A stretch of 64,000 nt of DNA. Source: Diphasiastrum complanatum (taxonomy: Eukaryota > Streptophyta > Lycopodiopsida > Lycopodiales > Lycopodiaceae). The number at the start of each line of letters is the position of its first letter. The stretch's first letter is position 1. Below the pieces are notes generated by a model, which did no database searches, was not told where the DNA came from, and saw only the letters and a program-made list of their open reading frames with translations. Both the position numbers and the translations under genes were made by a program. Shown here one piece after another: positions 1 through 11,628 of the stretch. The stretch is from positions 38,307,106 through 38,371,105 of the forward strand of contig CM055097.1 of assembly GCA_029204225.1 (NCBI GenBank), read 5' to 3'.

Positions 1-473
1 GATCAGCAACCAAATTTCAAAGGAATCTTCGCAGGAGTTTCCATAGTCAGATATGACCCAAATGGACCCACAAAAATCTCTACAAAAGTTACTATTAAAA
101 AATCAGTCAAATTTGAGTGTTTGCGATGGTTCAAGAAAGCTGTATCTAAGCGCAAGGCATCAAAACCTTTAAACCAACCTTCGTAGACAATATTTTTGGA
201 CTCAGGGCTATGAATTTGACCTGCCTACATGGTCATATTCATAAAAATCTAATCTACAGAGCATGTTGTGCAAGAGTTCCCTTCCTACGAGAGTTCAATC
301 TTCGTAGAGTTGAAGAACCTTTGTAGAACCTTCACCAAGCATCCAAACCACTTTATGAACCTTCGTAGACCTCTCTGAGGCCTTAGAATTATGAGAAGAA
401 GGCCCTTGCAAAAATTTGGTTGGAATTAAACTGGAGAAAGTGTACTTCTCCTAATACGCACTCAATTCTCGCC
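1..473 (+). other. Upstream region of decayed gene, with short repeated motif
   Basis: No reading frame is supported here. A short motif close to CCTTCGTAGA recurs at about 178, 298, 317 and 359. Related forms (CTTCGCAGGAG near 29, CCTACGAGAGTTC near 284) also occur. The cluster lies just upstream of a TATA box at 474, so this could be an LTR or promoter region of an element whose dead reading frame follows. Similar GCGAGAGTT-type motifs are dense at 37.7-38.4 kb beside a gypsy gag. The link between the two regions is inference. Confidence 0.35.
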
Positions 474-482
474 TATATAAGG
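474..482 (+). promoter_or_regulatory. TATA box candidate
   Basis: TATATAAGG stands about 280 bases upstream of the first ATG (757) of the decayed frame. Its context, cTATATAAGGa, fits the plant Pol II TATA consensus. No transcription data are available. Confidence 0.4.
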
Positions 483-756
483 ACAAAATTAGAGTCATTT
501 GGCACTTCATTCAATGAAGCTCTGCCAAATTTTACACTAAAATTTTCACGTTCTCTGATTGCGACGAAAACTCTCACACGCCTTCATTAGACTTCATAGC
601 CACTTACTCATTGCTACCTTCCCCACTCTTGTTCTCACACATTCCACCTTTTCCAGTTTTTTAAGCCTTTGACTCTATTTTTAGCGTCTTTTTCTCATTT
701 TTGAAGACCTTTTTTTCTTTTTTCATCTCCGTCACTACTGAATCCCATCTAACATC

Positions 757-3160
757 ATGACATCTTCCTCTTCTTCTGAAGATACTGGCACCAAATAGGT
801 TATCCAATGGGAGATACTTGTGGCCACCCAGATTTGGCCTCTACCGTCTGACACCTTGGCCTCCCCATGGATTCAGACAGCCAGGCCCCTTCTCCAAGCA
901 ATAGGCATCTACTCGACGCTTTTCACCTCTGTCATTGATATGAATCTTGCCTTACACGCCTATGCGTCGTGGGATGAGAAGAGGTCTCATTTCCACATAT
1001 TGTACCAAGGGTACCATGTACAAGGTATGTGTAAATGCTAACTCCATGGTCACTTTCAAAATTGTTTTCGGTGATTGCCAGCCAATCTCCCATCACCGAG
1101 CCAAAAAAACCCCTTTGTGACCCTCTCTCCCCTGACATCCTACTCAAAACTAGCAATGGATATCTAATAGAAGCTATCAATAATCCCACAATCCAAGCCG
1201 CTGCTTACTTGTTTTGAACAACTTCCTAGTTGTCTCAACTTTTCAAAAAGACCGCATCCAGTCCACCCTCTTGAGCCAAATCCTGGAATCTTTTATAGAA
1301 TTCCTGAGCTTCTCGATTGTGCCATATGATTGGAATACCTTCCTTCTGAATGAGCTTTCCATCACCATCAAGCCCAACACACGCGATCACATCGCCATCA
1401 GCCCTTTGCTTTGTAACTTCGCTTGTGCATTCCTCGAACAGAAGCTTTGGGATTTCGTCCGATCTACCATATCCTGTAAACGCATGCATGGCGTAGCATC
1501 CACCTCCGCTAGCCCTCCTCCCACAAGACAACGTACTAACCCTCAACCACATCCTAATACCACCTCTTCTACTTTCACTACTACCGTCTCCGCACAATCA
1601 TCCACTGATGTCATCATTTCTATTTCTATCGTTCCCATTTCTCCACCCCCCATCGTTATTCCAGTTTTAGCTCCGTCATCCATCACCATTGCTTCTTCCA
1701 TCCCTCCTCTCAGCTCCATTCCATCCACCCAGATTAATCTCGACTAACACCATGCACATTGTTTATAGCTCTTCTCCCACTCATGCCTCCATTCTCGACA
1801 CCACCCTGCAATTTCCTTCCATTCCTCTTGTTCCATCTTTTGAGCAATCCATTCTCCAACCTCTTTCCACCACCGCCACTCCTCTCACACCACCTGCACA
1901 GACTACCGAGGGCAACAAACCATTGTCTGATGAAACCTTTGTTCAAACAAAGTATATAAGATCCCCTAAGCACACTAATCCTAAACAGCCAGAGGATCTG
2001 GTCGAGCTATAAGAGCTCGTTGAAGATGATACGGCTGCAGATATTAAAATAATTCCACCACCACAACAGCTAGCACCAGCACAACAACCCCTACCGGCCG
2101 TGCCAACGGATCTCCACTCGGTGTACCAATTTTGGGCACATTTGTCCAGGATGCAATCACCACCAAGACTATATTGGATGGCCGTATGGTAAAACTAGCT
2201 AGTGACAACACAAGAAACCACAACCGACCCCGGTGGTAATTCCAACGCCACCAACGTATGATGTTGCACAAGCTAGTCAGAGCCAAGACCAAGGGCAAGC
2301 AGCGATGGGGTCAAACACACAAGACCAAGGACAGGACACGAGCCTCGATACCACACAAGCAGTGGATTTGTGCCAAGTGCAAGCGTCTTCATCTCAAGGC
2401 TTGAGATCGATCTCTGCCAACCGCGCCTTCTGAAGACCACAAATGATAGAGGACAAAATAAATTCCTACCTGGTCCAGTTTTCATATGAAAGCTCACGCG
2501 ACGGTTGGCAGCTACCGATTACCATCAAGGAGATCAAGGGAAATGAGTTGGCCTACCTCCCCACGTTGGCGCCTCAACCAACTTGCCGCCAATAATTTGA
2601 AAGAGACGCATACATCACCAGTCCAAGGCAACTACGGGTGAATGCCCACTACCTTCCCTACCCACGCAGATCTAAATGGGCGGAGTGCGACACCCCTATG
2701 GACAAGATTACGATTGAGATAATGAATTGGCCAAAAATCCACTCAGAGCATGGATGGAAGACAGACGTAGACGCCAAGCGGGCTCTCGTTCAGTTTTCTA
2801 AAGAATATGTAAATTGTTTGGATCCAACAATCCGCGTGGCCGCACAATATGCCCGAGACTTAGAGAGTTTTTGATGGGCATCGCCACCAAATGGGACAAC
2901 TTTCTACCATCGATATGTTTTGACCCAAATATGGCCATGGGATCACAAAAATTTGAAGACCAACTGCCAGTGGTCCGAGTGTATTATAGGGCAGTTCTCC
3001 TTGGCGATCCATGGCCCACTAGATTTCAGGCCTAGATCAATCAGTTTTGGTTACCGGACGTCCATAAGTCCTTGTACCTTACCAAGGACAAGAAGAGCAC
3101 CAAGCGACTGGAATTCATGGAAGAGGTCACAGGTTACCTGATCTAGCAAGGAGCCAAACG
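757..3160 (+). pseudogene. Decayed unknown protein-coding gene or element gag-like ORF
   Basis: I do not recognise the product. An ATG at 757 opens MTSSSSSEDTGTK, hits a TAG at 796, and the same frame continues to 1041. Coding-like sequence then moves to other frames at about 1035-1217, 1214-1747, 1689-2012, 2233-2433 and 2638-3035, which implies several frameshifts. The middle (about 1500-2000) is Pro/Ser/Thr-rich low-complexity. The last part contains blocks such as CFDPNMAMGSQKFEDQLP and VYYRAVLLGDPWPTRFQA. An AATAAA-type signal lies near 3249 and a TATA box at 474, so a whole transcription unit may once have been present. It could be the gag-like ORF of an LTR element or a host gene; no zinc knuckle or protease motif is visible. 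Confidence 0.4.
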
Positions 3161-4013
3161 CAGCCTCTGCTAACCCACCATAGTGCCGAGGGACTGGCAC
3201 TACTTCAGGCCGTAGGCCCTGTTGGGAGTATTCCCGTTGTGCATGTAAATAAATAAAATGTCGAAATTAGTAGGAATCAGATCGAGGGTCATGGCATCCT
3301 ATGTGCATAAGCCCATGGCCCAATGAGCACTTGTAAATAAATAATTATGGACATAAACTTGACTTTGGGCCATGTAATTAAGAATAATTTTAGAGGCCAA
3401 AGTCTAAGTTACTAAGTTTCTGAGTTAGTCAAAAGTCAAATGGTGGTAGGTGGGGTTTGCTTCTTCCTATACCATAGATTAGTTTTTGCTTCTTGTGGAT
3501 GGTGTGGATTGCAATCCCATCCTTTGCAAGTAGCCAATAGGAAACAAGGGGCAAGGGCCACCCCAAAGATAAAAGGGCACTATTTGTAACCATTTTCCAT
3601 GCTTAATGGGAAGGAGGAAACTCTACCATTATGGAGAGCAAGCATTCTCATTTGCTATTCACTCTTGCTAATGTTATTATGATGTTTTCCCTTTTGTTCT
3701 CTACTTCCATTGTTCTTGTTTTCATTAGTTAAAACTTCTCCATTAGCATGCATAATGAGCAAATGATAGTAACCCCCATCTCACCCCTCTCTCTCTCTCT
3801 TTCCCTACTTATTCTCTCTCTCTCTCTCTCTCATGATGTATGGATGTGCTTAGTGCTCTCAATCATTATGTATGGATGTGCTTAGTGTTAGGAAAGGTAG
3901 TGTTAAAGTGGGGTAGTGTTAGGATAAAGTGGAAAGCATCTAAATCTAGCAACTTGGCATAGTCAGGTCCCTATCTTTGTGTTCTAACCTTTTTGGCAGG
4001 CGGAGGGCTGCTC
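3161..4013. other. Non-coding stretch with CT-rich tract and 32-bp duplication
   Basis: No gene is supported. Interrupted CT tracts lie at about 3788-3833. ATGTATGGATGTGCTTAGTG occurs twice with a 32-base period (3836 and 3868). The AATAAA near 3249 may belong to the decayed gene upstream. Confidence 0.5.
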
Positions 4014-4140
4014 ACCGTCGAACCTACAACACCCTACAGTGGGATCCCAGTACACGGCTCGCGTGGGTACATGTGTGTGTGTGGCTCTAAGGCCCACATT
4101 ATTTACATTTCGGTTGGATGCTCTACCACTAAGCTACCCA
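4014..4140 (-). other. tRNA-derived fragment, possible SINE head
   Basis: On the minus strand TAGCTTAGTGGTAGAGCATCC matches a tRNA D-arm with a perfect Pol III A box (TAGCTTAGTGG). GGTTCGACGG lies about 110 bases downstream and resembles a weak B box. The gap is too long for a normal tRNA and no cloverleaf can be drawn, so I call it a tRNA-like relic or tRNA-derived SINE, not a functional tRNA. Confidence 0.35.
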
Positions 4141-4190
4141 TTTGTGTTCCTAGAGTGTTGTGCAAAGGCTATAGCCTTGACACTTTCTAA

Positions 4191-5013
4191 CTGGTATTGG
4201 CATTGATGGAGAGGCATCTACCATCACGGGTGTGGATAAGCTACCTCTAGCTTTTATGCATTTGGATGTATTTGTAGGAGTCTAGGCACAGATGTTGGAA
4301 CCTGTTTGGTTCAGATTCTTAGGTCATGAAGATCAGGGAGAAGCCTAGAGGAAGTCACTTAGAGCCATATACCTCAGTACGATCCGGAAGACATTGGTCT
4401 TATGATCCCTTGCATTGGCATGTTGTCAAGTGGCACATAGCCAGGGAGAGCAAGCATATGCTAGGAGCTAGGAGAGGCAGGTGATGCTTCGGTAATCGGC
4501 TTGGATAGTAGGATGGTGAACAAATTTGGAGACATCAAGTGAGCATAGTATGTGGATGATGAGTCCATTGGGGTGGCACTCAAGGAGATGCTGCAGTTGC
4601 TCAAGTATAATACGTTATTGTATACATAGTGGATGTTCTTCAGCTGGTGCATCATATGTGGTGACGTGGGGACGAGTCACGCCTTTTTGGAGGTAGGTGG
4701 CATGGAGTGTACTTGGAGGTTGTACATATCCAGAGGACATGGAGTGCATTATGGGGTGATGTGGATCCAGCATGCCTATGGTTGTGAGCTAGCAGGGATG
4801 GAGATAGTTACTCAAGGAGTGACAGTTGATACTTTGGCGAGTGATCAAGTGAGCTGCATGGTTATATGCACAGTTATTTGTAGGTTGACGTTACATGTTG
4901 TTTTTATCCATCATTATTTGATAAGCAGGATGCAGCTTGTTTGGTTAGATCCAGTTGGAGTCTAGTTGCACTACAGGTGGACAGATTCTTGGGGAGCTAT
5001 CAACGGGTAATGG
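4191..5013 (+). repeat. Diverged copy of the internal region of the 43-48 kb LTR element
   Basis: From the block 'ATTGGCATTGATGGAGA' to 'GGGGAGCTATCAACGGGTAA' this stretch aligns collinearly, with many substitutions and small indels, to 45624-46470. Shared landmarks in the same order include AAGCCTAGAGGAAG, GAGTCCATTGGGGTGGCACT and GATTCTTGGGGAGCTATCA. Neither copy keeps a long shared reading frame, so the repeat is probably non-coding interior of a non-autonomous LTR element. The copy ends at about 5013 and abuts gypsy-derived sequence. Confidence 0.75.
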
Positions 5014-5099
5014 ATACTTGGTGTAACTGCATTTAATGCTTTCAAGTTCACACAGATTCGCATTTTGCCATTCTTTTGGGGTACTATAACTATTGCTGA

Positions 5100-6214
5100 T
5101 ACTCATTCTGTGTGCTCGATTTCATAAAATAAAATCGGCATCTAGCAGCCTCTGCAACTCCTGCTTAATCAATCCGATGTAGTTAGGATTGCAGCGATAG
5201 TAGTGGCTCACCTTGGGAACTGCTCCATCCACCAAGGGTATGGTATGCTAGACTACAATTTTTGGTATACCCTTCAGATCTTTGTAATTCCATCCGAAGC
5301 AATCTTTGTATTCCACCAATAATGCGTGTAGCCTTTTGAATTGGGTGGGTGTCAGCTATTCTCCCACATGTACAATCTTCTCTTCTTCACTTGGCTTAAC
5401 TAGATTCATAGGCTGTGACTGCGTAGGTCCTTCAAAGACTTGATTCGCTGGTTTCTAATTTGGGTCAGATTCTCTTTGTGCTTGGGGCATCATGATTACC
5501 ACATCGTCCAAGGTATAATTCTTGAAAGTTTCTAGCATCTCATGAACTAGCATTCGGCGGGATTCCTCCTTTAGCATGTTGATCTTAGCGTGATTCATGT
5601 AGTTTCATCCTTGTTGTCTATCTTGGGAATTGGGTTGATATTCACTTTGTGATTATGAATATCAATATCCACCGTGGCTATTGCTTCTTCTAGTAGATCG
5701 CTCCATTGCATCACTTGAATGTAGCACTGTTTCATCTAGTTCTTTTTAGTCATTGGCACCTTTGGTGGATCTAAAAACTTTCACCATGGGTGATCTTTGA
5801 GGTGGCTGAGCTGGTACTTTCCTCATTCAATAGCGATCTGGGTCCATATGTTGCGGGACCTACTCATCATTCAGCTCAGTCCCCTTGTTGTAGGTAAAAG
5901 CATGTTGCCAAATCATCTTCCATAGAGTCCTCAATAGTTTCTGCAGACAACCATGTTACATTGATCATATTCACCCCGAAAGTAATTGGTGTGTCCATGG
6001 TATAGCACTTGGGTGAAGATGTGCTGGGTTTTGGATCTGAATCAGGTTGACAAGCATGCTTATCCATACAGTGAACTGTCGCCAATGCATCCGTCCATCT
6101 CACGATATCCGTTTCATAGTCGTAGTGACCTCCCTTGGTTTGCCATAATGACAAGAATGAGGCACTATTTGACGAGCAATGTAATGAGAATATTGACTTA
6201 CAATATTGACTCAC
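5100..6214 (-). pseudogene. Ty3/gypsy pol remnant (protease-RT linker and start of RT)
   Basis: Read on the minus strand, about 5440 down to 5125 encodes a diverged start of a gypsy reverse transcriptase: FKRLHALLVEYKDCFGWNY, then KGIPKIVV, a stop, HTIPLVDGAVPKVSHYYR, and LIKQELQRLLDADFI. This matches the family pattern in which an 'FAW' block precedes the 'H.I.L..G..P......R' primer-grip lead-in and a 'K.EI..LL..GFI' helix. Upstream, 6214-5876 is open for 112 codons and includes VTWLSAETIEDSMEDDLATC, probably the linker after the protease. Stops and frameshifts interrupt it. The RT palm with its catalytic aspartates is absent: the fragment stops at the junction near 5100. Confidence 0.72.
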
Positions 6215-6550
6215 AATTCAATTGTTATTATAAAGACTACTTGCATCATTATCACAAAGATTGTATGCACACTATTGGCATGACCTCAAGTTTCGACTTT
6301 GAGTATTCAAGTATGTACTGTGGACCTAAGTTGCGACCCCTTCTGGAACGCTGCGTTCCAATCACGTTTAAGGTTGATAACAAGGCTAAATCAAGGGTCA
6401 CAAGCTTGTTGAGGTGTTTCATGTCTAGGAGGAGAAGGCATACGTTGCCATCTGTTTATAATTATAAGTTCTAGCCATTTCCCAATTCTAAGGAACTCAA
6501 ACAATTAAGATGCATATATTGGGCATACTACTTATGGACATGCAATTGAG
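6215..6550. other. Short unassigned stretch before the CACTA terminus
   Basis: No gene recognised. It holds a perfect inverted repeat TGGAACGC-T-GCGTTCCA at 6344-6360. It ends with GAG immediately before the CACTACAAAAAC terminus at 6551, so GAG would be the 3-bp target site if the transposon end is real. Confidence 0.4.
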
Positions 6551-7063
6551 CACTACAAAAACTGTAAAAGGAGAATAAAAAAAAACACACGCTTTTTGTG
6601 CGCTCAAATGCATAGCACAATTGGAGGCAATGGGTGCTAGCATGGAGGAAAAATAGTTAACATAGACTTTTTAAAACCATATGTGTAGAATATTTTATCA
6701 ACCAACAAATGTATTCAAGTGATTGAGATTGCACAAGAAGTTGTTTTAGCTTGGTTTTGGCCTCCAAGATCAAAACTAGCTTTACAAGTCAAGAGCTTGA
6801 TTATGCTTCATTATCTTTCCAGTCTAGGTCACCTGAAATGATGTTTGTGTCATTTGCACTAGATCGACTCTCCTGTTGAAAGTTTGCCATTATGTCGCAA
6901 TCAAATGTGCATCTTTTGGTGTCAATGCGCCCCTCAACATGAAAGTGATATCCATATGCCGACATGGCATTGTATGTTTTGTACTAGCAAAACATATCTT
7001 GAAAATTCAGCACAACATATCTTGAACATTTTAGGGTTTAGGATCAAATTTATATCACCCTTT

Positions 7064-8851
7064 TCAAATTAAAACATTACTTACATGCCACGAATAATTG
7101 CTAGCAAATTCCCACTCTTGTTTAGTCACGTGTTCACCATTTTCTGTTGCTTTTTTCGAGAGTATCATAAATCCATTCACATGTGCATCGAGAAATTCTT
7201 CTAATGGCTCGTCATTCTCATGCAAATGGTGAGACGCCATCTTGTTCCTTCTCTTGTAAGAGTATTTTTGTTTTTTTCGTCTCAAGGCCACACTTCTCTC
7301 CTTTTTGGCTTCTTCGTACTTGGAAATCCACTTGTCCATTCTTCCACAATTGTATAAAATGAACGTGCCAATTTTTTCATGTAACTACGCAGAGCTTTTT
7401 CTTACAACTCATTTTCCTTGAGGTAATTCACCTTAACACATTCGTCCTCTTCAGCACGCCATAATCTTGGCGTGCTAGGGTGTATTTGCAAGAGATATTC
7501 TGTGGTGTAAAACAATGATTTCTGAACAAGCCAACCTTCTGCAATGCTACCTTCTGGCCTTGCCTTTTGTGTCACAAAGTCTTTAGAACTTTCATAAAAC
7601 TCTCAAGGTAGAACATCCATCTAGTGTGCACTGGCCCCGACAATGGAAATTTCATCAAGCAAATGCACAAGTACATGAACTTGTATATCCATGAAAGAAG
7701 TTGGAAAATTTCTTTCTAACAAGCACACAGTTTTAGTCATTTCTTGTTGTTTCAAATGCATTTCACTCCATTTGATCTCCTTTGAGGTGATCCACCTACA
7801 AGATAAACATTACATAAAATAATGTACAAATAACGGGGCACATTCTTTTTGTATTGTCATGTCTTTTTTAATGTCCCTAGTCACAAATGAGTTTTGTAAA
7901 TACCTGACAATTGATGCTAATTTGTACAAAGTACTTCGTAGATTGTCTCCTAAACGACCTCGAATAGCAATCGGAAGAATGAATTGCAACATCTTTAGCC
8001 AATCGTGAGATTTTAATCCACTTAATTTGTCATCTTTGGTGAAAGAGTTGCATAAGGGATGTGCATAGCCAGTTGGAGTTCTTATTTGTCTTATGACATT
8101 TTTTACATGTGAGAGCTCGCCCTTTGTTAGAATCTATGGCACACTAGGAGTACTTGTCATCTCAGTTTCATTGTTTTAAATCCAATAAGGTCTCTTCACC
8201 TTAGCCACCTCCAAGTCTTGACGTGGTCATTTGGACATGCATGAATCTTTTCGTAATCCATTCCAAGCTTGCTCAACATGTTTTGAGCTTCGTTTCGCGA
8301 TTCTGGAATCACATTCTCTTTTGGAAGTACTTTCTGTAGTAAACTACAAAATAATATTGTGTTTGTAAAAATGAATGCATAACCCTAAATCCTAACAAAC
8401 GATATAATGCATTCAGGATTTATGCATACATGAAGAATGACGTAACACTACTAGAACTCCATTTGTACGTAACTTGTAAGTTTAGAAAGAGAAGTATTTT
8501 TGCTAGTCGAAAAAAGATGCTCAAGGGAGTGTTGGCTTCTTTGCATAGTAATATCTCGTTTTCATCATCATGCAACTCTTCACTTTCATCCATGTTCTCT
8601 CCACCTGTTGAGTGTGCACGTTCATTGTTGGTTGTAAAATATGATTCAAACATGTCATGCATTGTTTCATCGTGTAGTATCTCAGTATCGTTATCATGAG
8701 CATCATCTTCAATTGCAATCTCTTCCTCATCAGATGTTTGCAGCAATCCACTAGCTTCTTCTATTTGTTTCATTCTTTGTTCTCTCATTTGTATCAAGAC
8801 TTTTCTTTGCTTGGAATTTAATACGGACGAATCAAGACCATGTAATGGCAT
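7064..8851 (-). pseudogene. CACTA TnpD-type transposase, broken
   Basis: Transposases of this type cut and rejoin CACTA element ends. On the minus strand, from high to low coordinate: an acidic N-terminal region (8851-8420); a Transposase_21-like block around 8340-8222 with LPKENVIPESRNEAQNMLS and KLGMDYEKIHACPNDHV; then KLSGLKSHDWLKMLQFILP and AIRGRLGDNLRSTLYKLASI (8035-7810), which fits DUF4218; further DUF4218 sequence (LLERNFPTSFMDIQVHVLVH) to about 7600; and a lysine-rich C-terminal frame (7339-7064). Most of the catalytic middle between HACPND and KSHDW is missing, and stops and frameshifts separate the blocks. An intron may lie near 8345-8420. It is not functional. Confidence 0.8.
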
Positions 8852-9656
8852 TCGATGTTGTGTCTAAACAAGCCGATAGTGAACGTGTCATTTAAATGAG
8901 TCAATGGTTACCTAGATATCCTAATATTAAAAATATATAATAAATACAACAAATGCGTTAGCTTTTAAAGCAAACCTCAATCTCTTCTAGATTTGATGTT
9001 TGACCATCCGCTCTACTTCCACAAGTGATCATTGACAATGTGTCTTTGACGCATCACTTGCCCACGCATCTGACGTAGGTGCACCACATTAGTTCTTGAT
9101 AATAATTGGCCTACAAAAAATTGTCATTACGCTGTTTCTTGCAAAAATCGATAATAGTTAGCTTGCAAAAAAATCATTGTAGAATATGGTATATTGACTT
9201 CACATAAAACTTACCTTATTGACATTTTTGCCCTCATCACTTGTTTCTCCATTTGATAAGCTGCACAAACATCCATCAAAACATTCTATTTCTAGTAAAG
9301 TATGTCAAATGTCTTAAACTTCTTGAATTTGTTCTTTGCCTTTAGATATTGAAATAAATCTTCTAAGAAGAAAACATCTCTGCTACTAACAACTTTGTCA
9401 TTAGCAGTGTCATATGATTTACAACCTTCGCTTTTTTAACTATTATCCCCTAAAAATGCTTGTCTAGCATTGATTGTGTTTGTAATTGTATAGCATTAAT
9501 TGTATTGCCATGAATACATTTTTCACAAATTTTTCCTAATGTGAATTTGTCGATTTTCAGATCTTCGACTAAATAATTATTGTCCAACATATGATAGAAT
9601 TCATTTCATGATTGATTTGTCTGTTCAACATCCACAGGTATTTTTTGCACACATCC
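8852..9656. other. Divergent intergenic region inside the CACTA element
   Basis: About 800 bases between the two outward-facing dead genes. The minus strand contains coding-like scraps (for example MLDNNYLVEDLKIDKFTLGK near 9590-9530) broken by many stops. No clear promoter elements were identified. It is probably decayed 5' sequence of the transposase gene plus a shared promoter region. Confidence 0.4.
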
Positions 9657-10700
9657 ATGAGTGGAAGTGGAAGTGGAAGTGGCAGTGGAAGTGGTAGTGG
9701 CAGCGGACGTGGTCGATCCATATCTGTATATGAAGATTACGCCGCTAGCTTGATTGGTACCATGTCATCCAAACAAAGGGTGGCTGTTAGGCAAATGCTA
9801 AACATAGAAGAAGATGCCGCAGAAAGCCCTTCATCTCGACCCATTGCTACCGATGAATCGTCCTCCAACCCTCACTACAATCTAAATGCCGATGGGGATG
9901 TAGCGAGAGATGAAAAAGGGACAATTTTTATTAATAAGTTGCATTTGTTATGTTCTCGTTATTTTGGAACAAGACTTTTTAAAAAATGGTGTGATCAACT
10001 TGGAGAATCAAAATCCAGGATTATGTAGGAGCTGCGGGAAAAATTCTTGCAAAAAAATGAGTTCGATCTAGGAGCCATATCAAAAGATATGAGCAAATGG
10101 ATTCGACATAAGAGGGATGCCGTGTGGGACACACTTTGGGCAGGCAAGTCAAAACCTGCCTGGGGTTCCAAGCCAGATTGGAAGGCCTGCAAGGATGAGG
10201 CCAAAGATCCAAATAAATATCGCTTGTAGAAGGAGGATGCGGCAAGTAGGATGACCCATGGCATGGGGAATCCTAAGTTAGGATCTAGTGGAAAGACAGG
10301 CCTACAGGTCCAAATGGTATGTAATTCATTTATATTCTATAATGCATTCTTTATTGTCATCGCATATGGGTTAGTTCGTGGTTCATTTTTAACTTGTCAT
10401 TCATTTTTGTTCTTTTTTACAGAATCATGACTTTGGACACTATCCATCCAAGGCCGAGTATGAAATTGCAATTCGCGATTCATACACCGGTTTGGTGGCA
10501 AAGCTAGCTCGTCATGGCATCCACCCCATAATGAGTTATATTCACCATTGTGTCCATCAAATTTATTTATATGCATATATCATCAGTAGATTGATCTCTG
10601 GTTGAAGACTTACCATTGTCATATTTAATGTTTGTGTTATTGCAGGCACGTGCAACGCCAGCTCCAGATGCAGAGCATGTGGCATCTGTGTCATGGTGAT
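9657..10700 (+). pseudogene. Plant transposase (Ptta/En/Spm, Transposase_24-like), three exons, two stops
   Basis: The ATG at 9657 starts a (Ser-Gly)n tract, followed by an acidic linker and the core FGTRLFKKWCDQLGESKSRI, KWIRHKRDAVWDTLWAGKSK and DEAKDPNKYRL, which resembles the plant Ptta/En/Spm transposase family. In-frame TAG codons at about 10026 and 10227 break exon 1. A canonical intron (GTATGT...TTTACAG) spans 10317-10422. Exon 2 continues the family pattern with HYPSKAEYEIAIRDSYTGL. A second intron probably ends at the TTGTTATTGCAG near 10645, and the last exon (ARATPAPDAEHVASVSW) stops near 10700. In CACTA elements this partner binds subterminal repeats; here it points away from the transposase gene. 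Confidence 0.7.
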
Positions 10701-11259
10701 GACCACAGTGCCTCTGACGAGGAGTTGTAGTGTAATATAGTGTAGTTTTCATTTTTTTTGTTTTCGGATATATGTATATCATCGTGATGTATTGTACATA
10801 TGAGACGGAAAGTCTCACAACATTATGAAATATAACGTTCGAATTTTGGTATAACGTTCAAATTTCAATAATTTTGATTTGTGATTGAATGAATTGTAAT
10901 TTTCATACGTTTAAAACATAGCTTAGATTCATTACATGCTCTTTGAATATTTTCATTATGTGCCCTAGATTATATCTATTTGCTATTCACTTAGTTAATT
11001 CGCTAGTACCTATCACATTAATGCTTGGAAAGAATGAGAGAGAGAGAGAAGAAAGGAGTTATGCTAGATGAAAGAATAGGATTGGTAAAAACATGACTCA
11101 TGATCACTAACCTCATTTTAAAACACCAATTGTATCAAAGAATTGATAGTTGAACTCAATGCAGCATCTTGCCAGCTCCGATCCTATTCTCAAAAAAATG
11201 CGTGCATAATTGTGCGCCAAATACAATCAAATTTTTTTTTTAATGCTTTTTGCAATGTC
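10701..11259. other. AT-rich 3' region of the CACTA element
   Basis: No further gene. It contains TTCGAATTT-like direct repeats near 10838-10866 and a short GA tract near 11037-11050. Probably 3' untranslated and spacer DNA between the second transposon gene and the subterminal repeats. Confidence 0.4.
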
Positions 11260-11610
11260 GGATTCCGACACCCATTTCAGCTGTAAAATAGATGTCGGAA
11301 TGATGTAAATTTTTTTTGACATATTTTAAAATGTCCTCTATGCGTTGGAAATCTGCAGAGGATGTCGGATTCTAACACTGTTAAAATGCATCAGATTCCG
11401 ACAACTTGTTTAACCCTAAAAAAATGTCGGACTAATGTCAGATTTTTTCGACAGGTTTAAAAATGTCCTTTGTGCGTCGAAATTCTACGAAGGTGTCGGA
11501 TTCCGACACTGGGAATATCTGTCAGTTTTTGACATCCATGTGTACTGTCATCTTCCACACAGTGTCCCCAAACGATTGCCGCATGGCGACAACTGTATGT
11601 CGGTTTCTAA
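11260..11610. repeat. CACTA subterminal repeats (TGTCGGA / TCCGACA)
   Basis: Motifs of the form ATGTCGGATTCCGACA recur at about 11255, 11291, 11370, 11424, 11494 and 11520 in both orientations, several of them as self-complementary TCGGATTCCGA cores. Such subterminal repeats are the transposase-binding sites of CACTA elements. The same motif occurs at 30880-31205. Confidence 0.65.
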
Positions 11611-11628
11611 CATGTGTTTACTGTGATG

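Larger units (their letters stand above)
6551..11626. mobile_element. CACTA (En/Spm) DNA transposon, degenerate
   Basis: The left end is CACTACAAAAACTGTAAAAGG at 6551, a typical CACTA terminus. Inside are a TnpD-type transposase relic (minus, 7064-8851) and a plant Transposase_24 (PF03004-like) gene relic (plus, 9657-10700), so the two genes diverge from about 8.9-9.6 kb. The right side (11260-11610) carries subterminal TGTCGGA/TCCGACA repeats, a hallmark of CACTA elements. The right terminus is not clear: the sequence near 11626 reads TTTACTGTGATG rather than a clean TAGTG. The left subterminal region lacks the TCCGACA motif, so the ends may be mismatched or rearranged. Confidence 0.65.

Noticed and set aside
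1235-1597. 120-codon minus-strand frame opposite the decayed gene
   Set aside because: Composition and position fit an antisense shadow of the plus-strand blocks; no recognisable motif.
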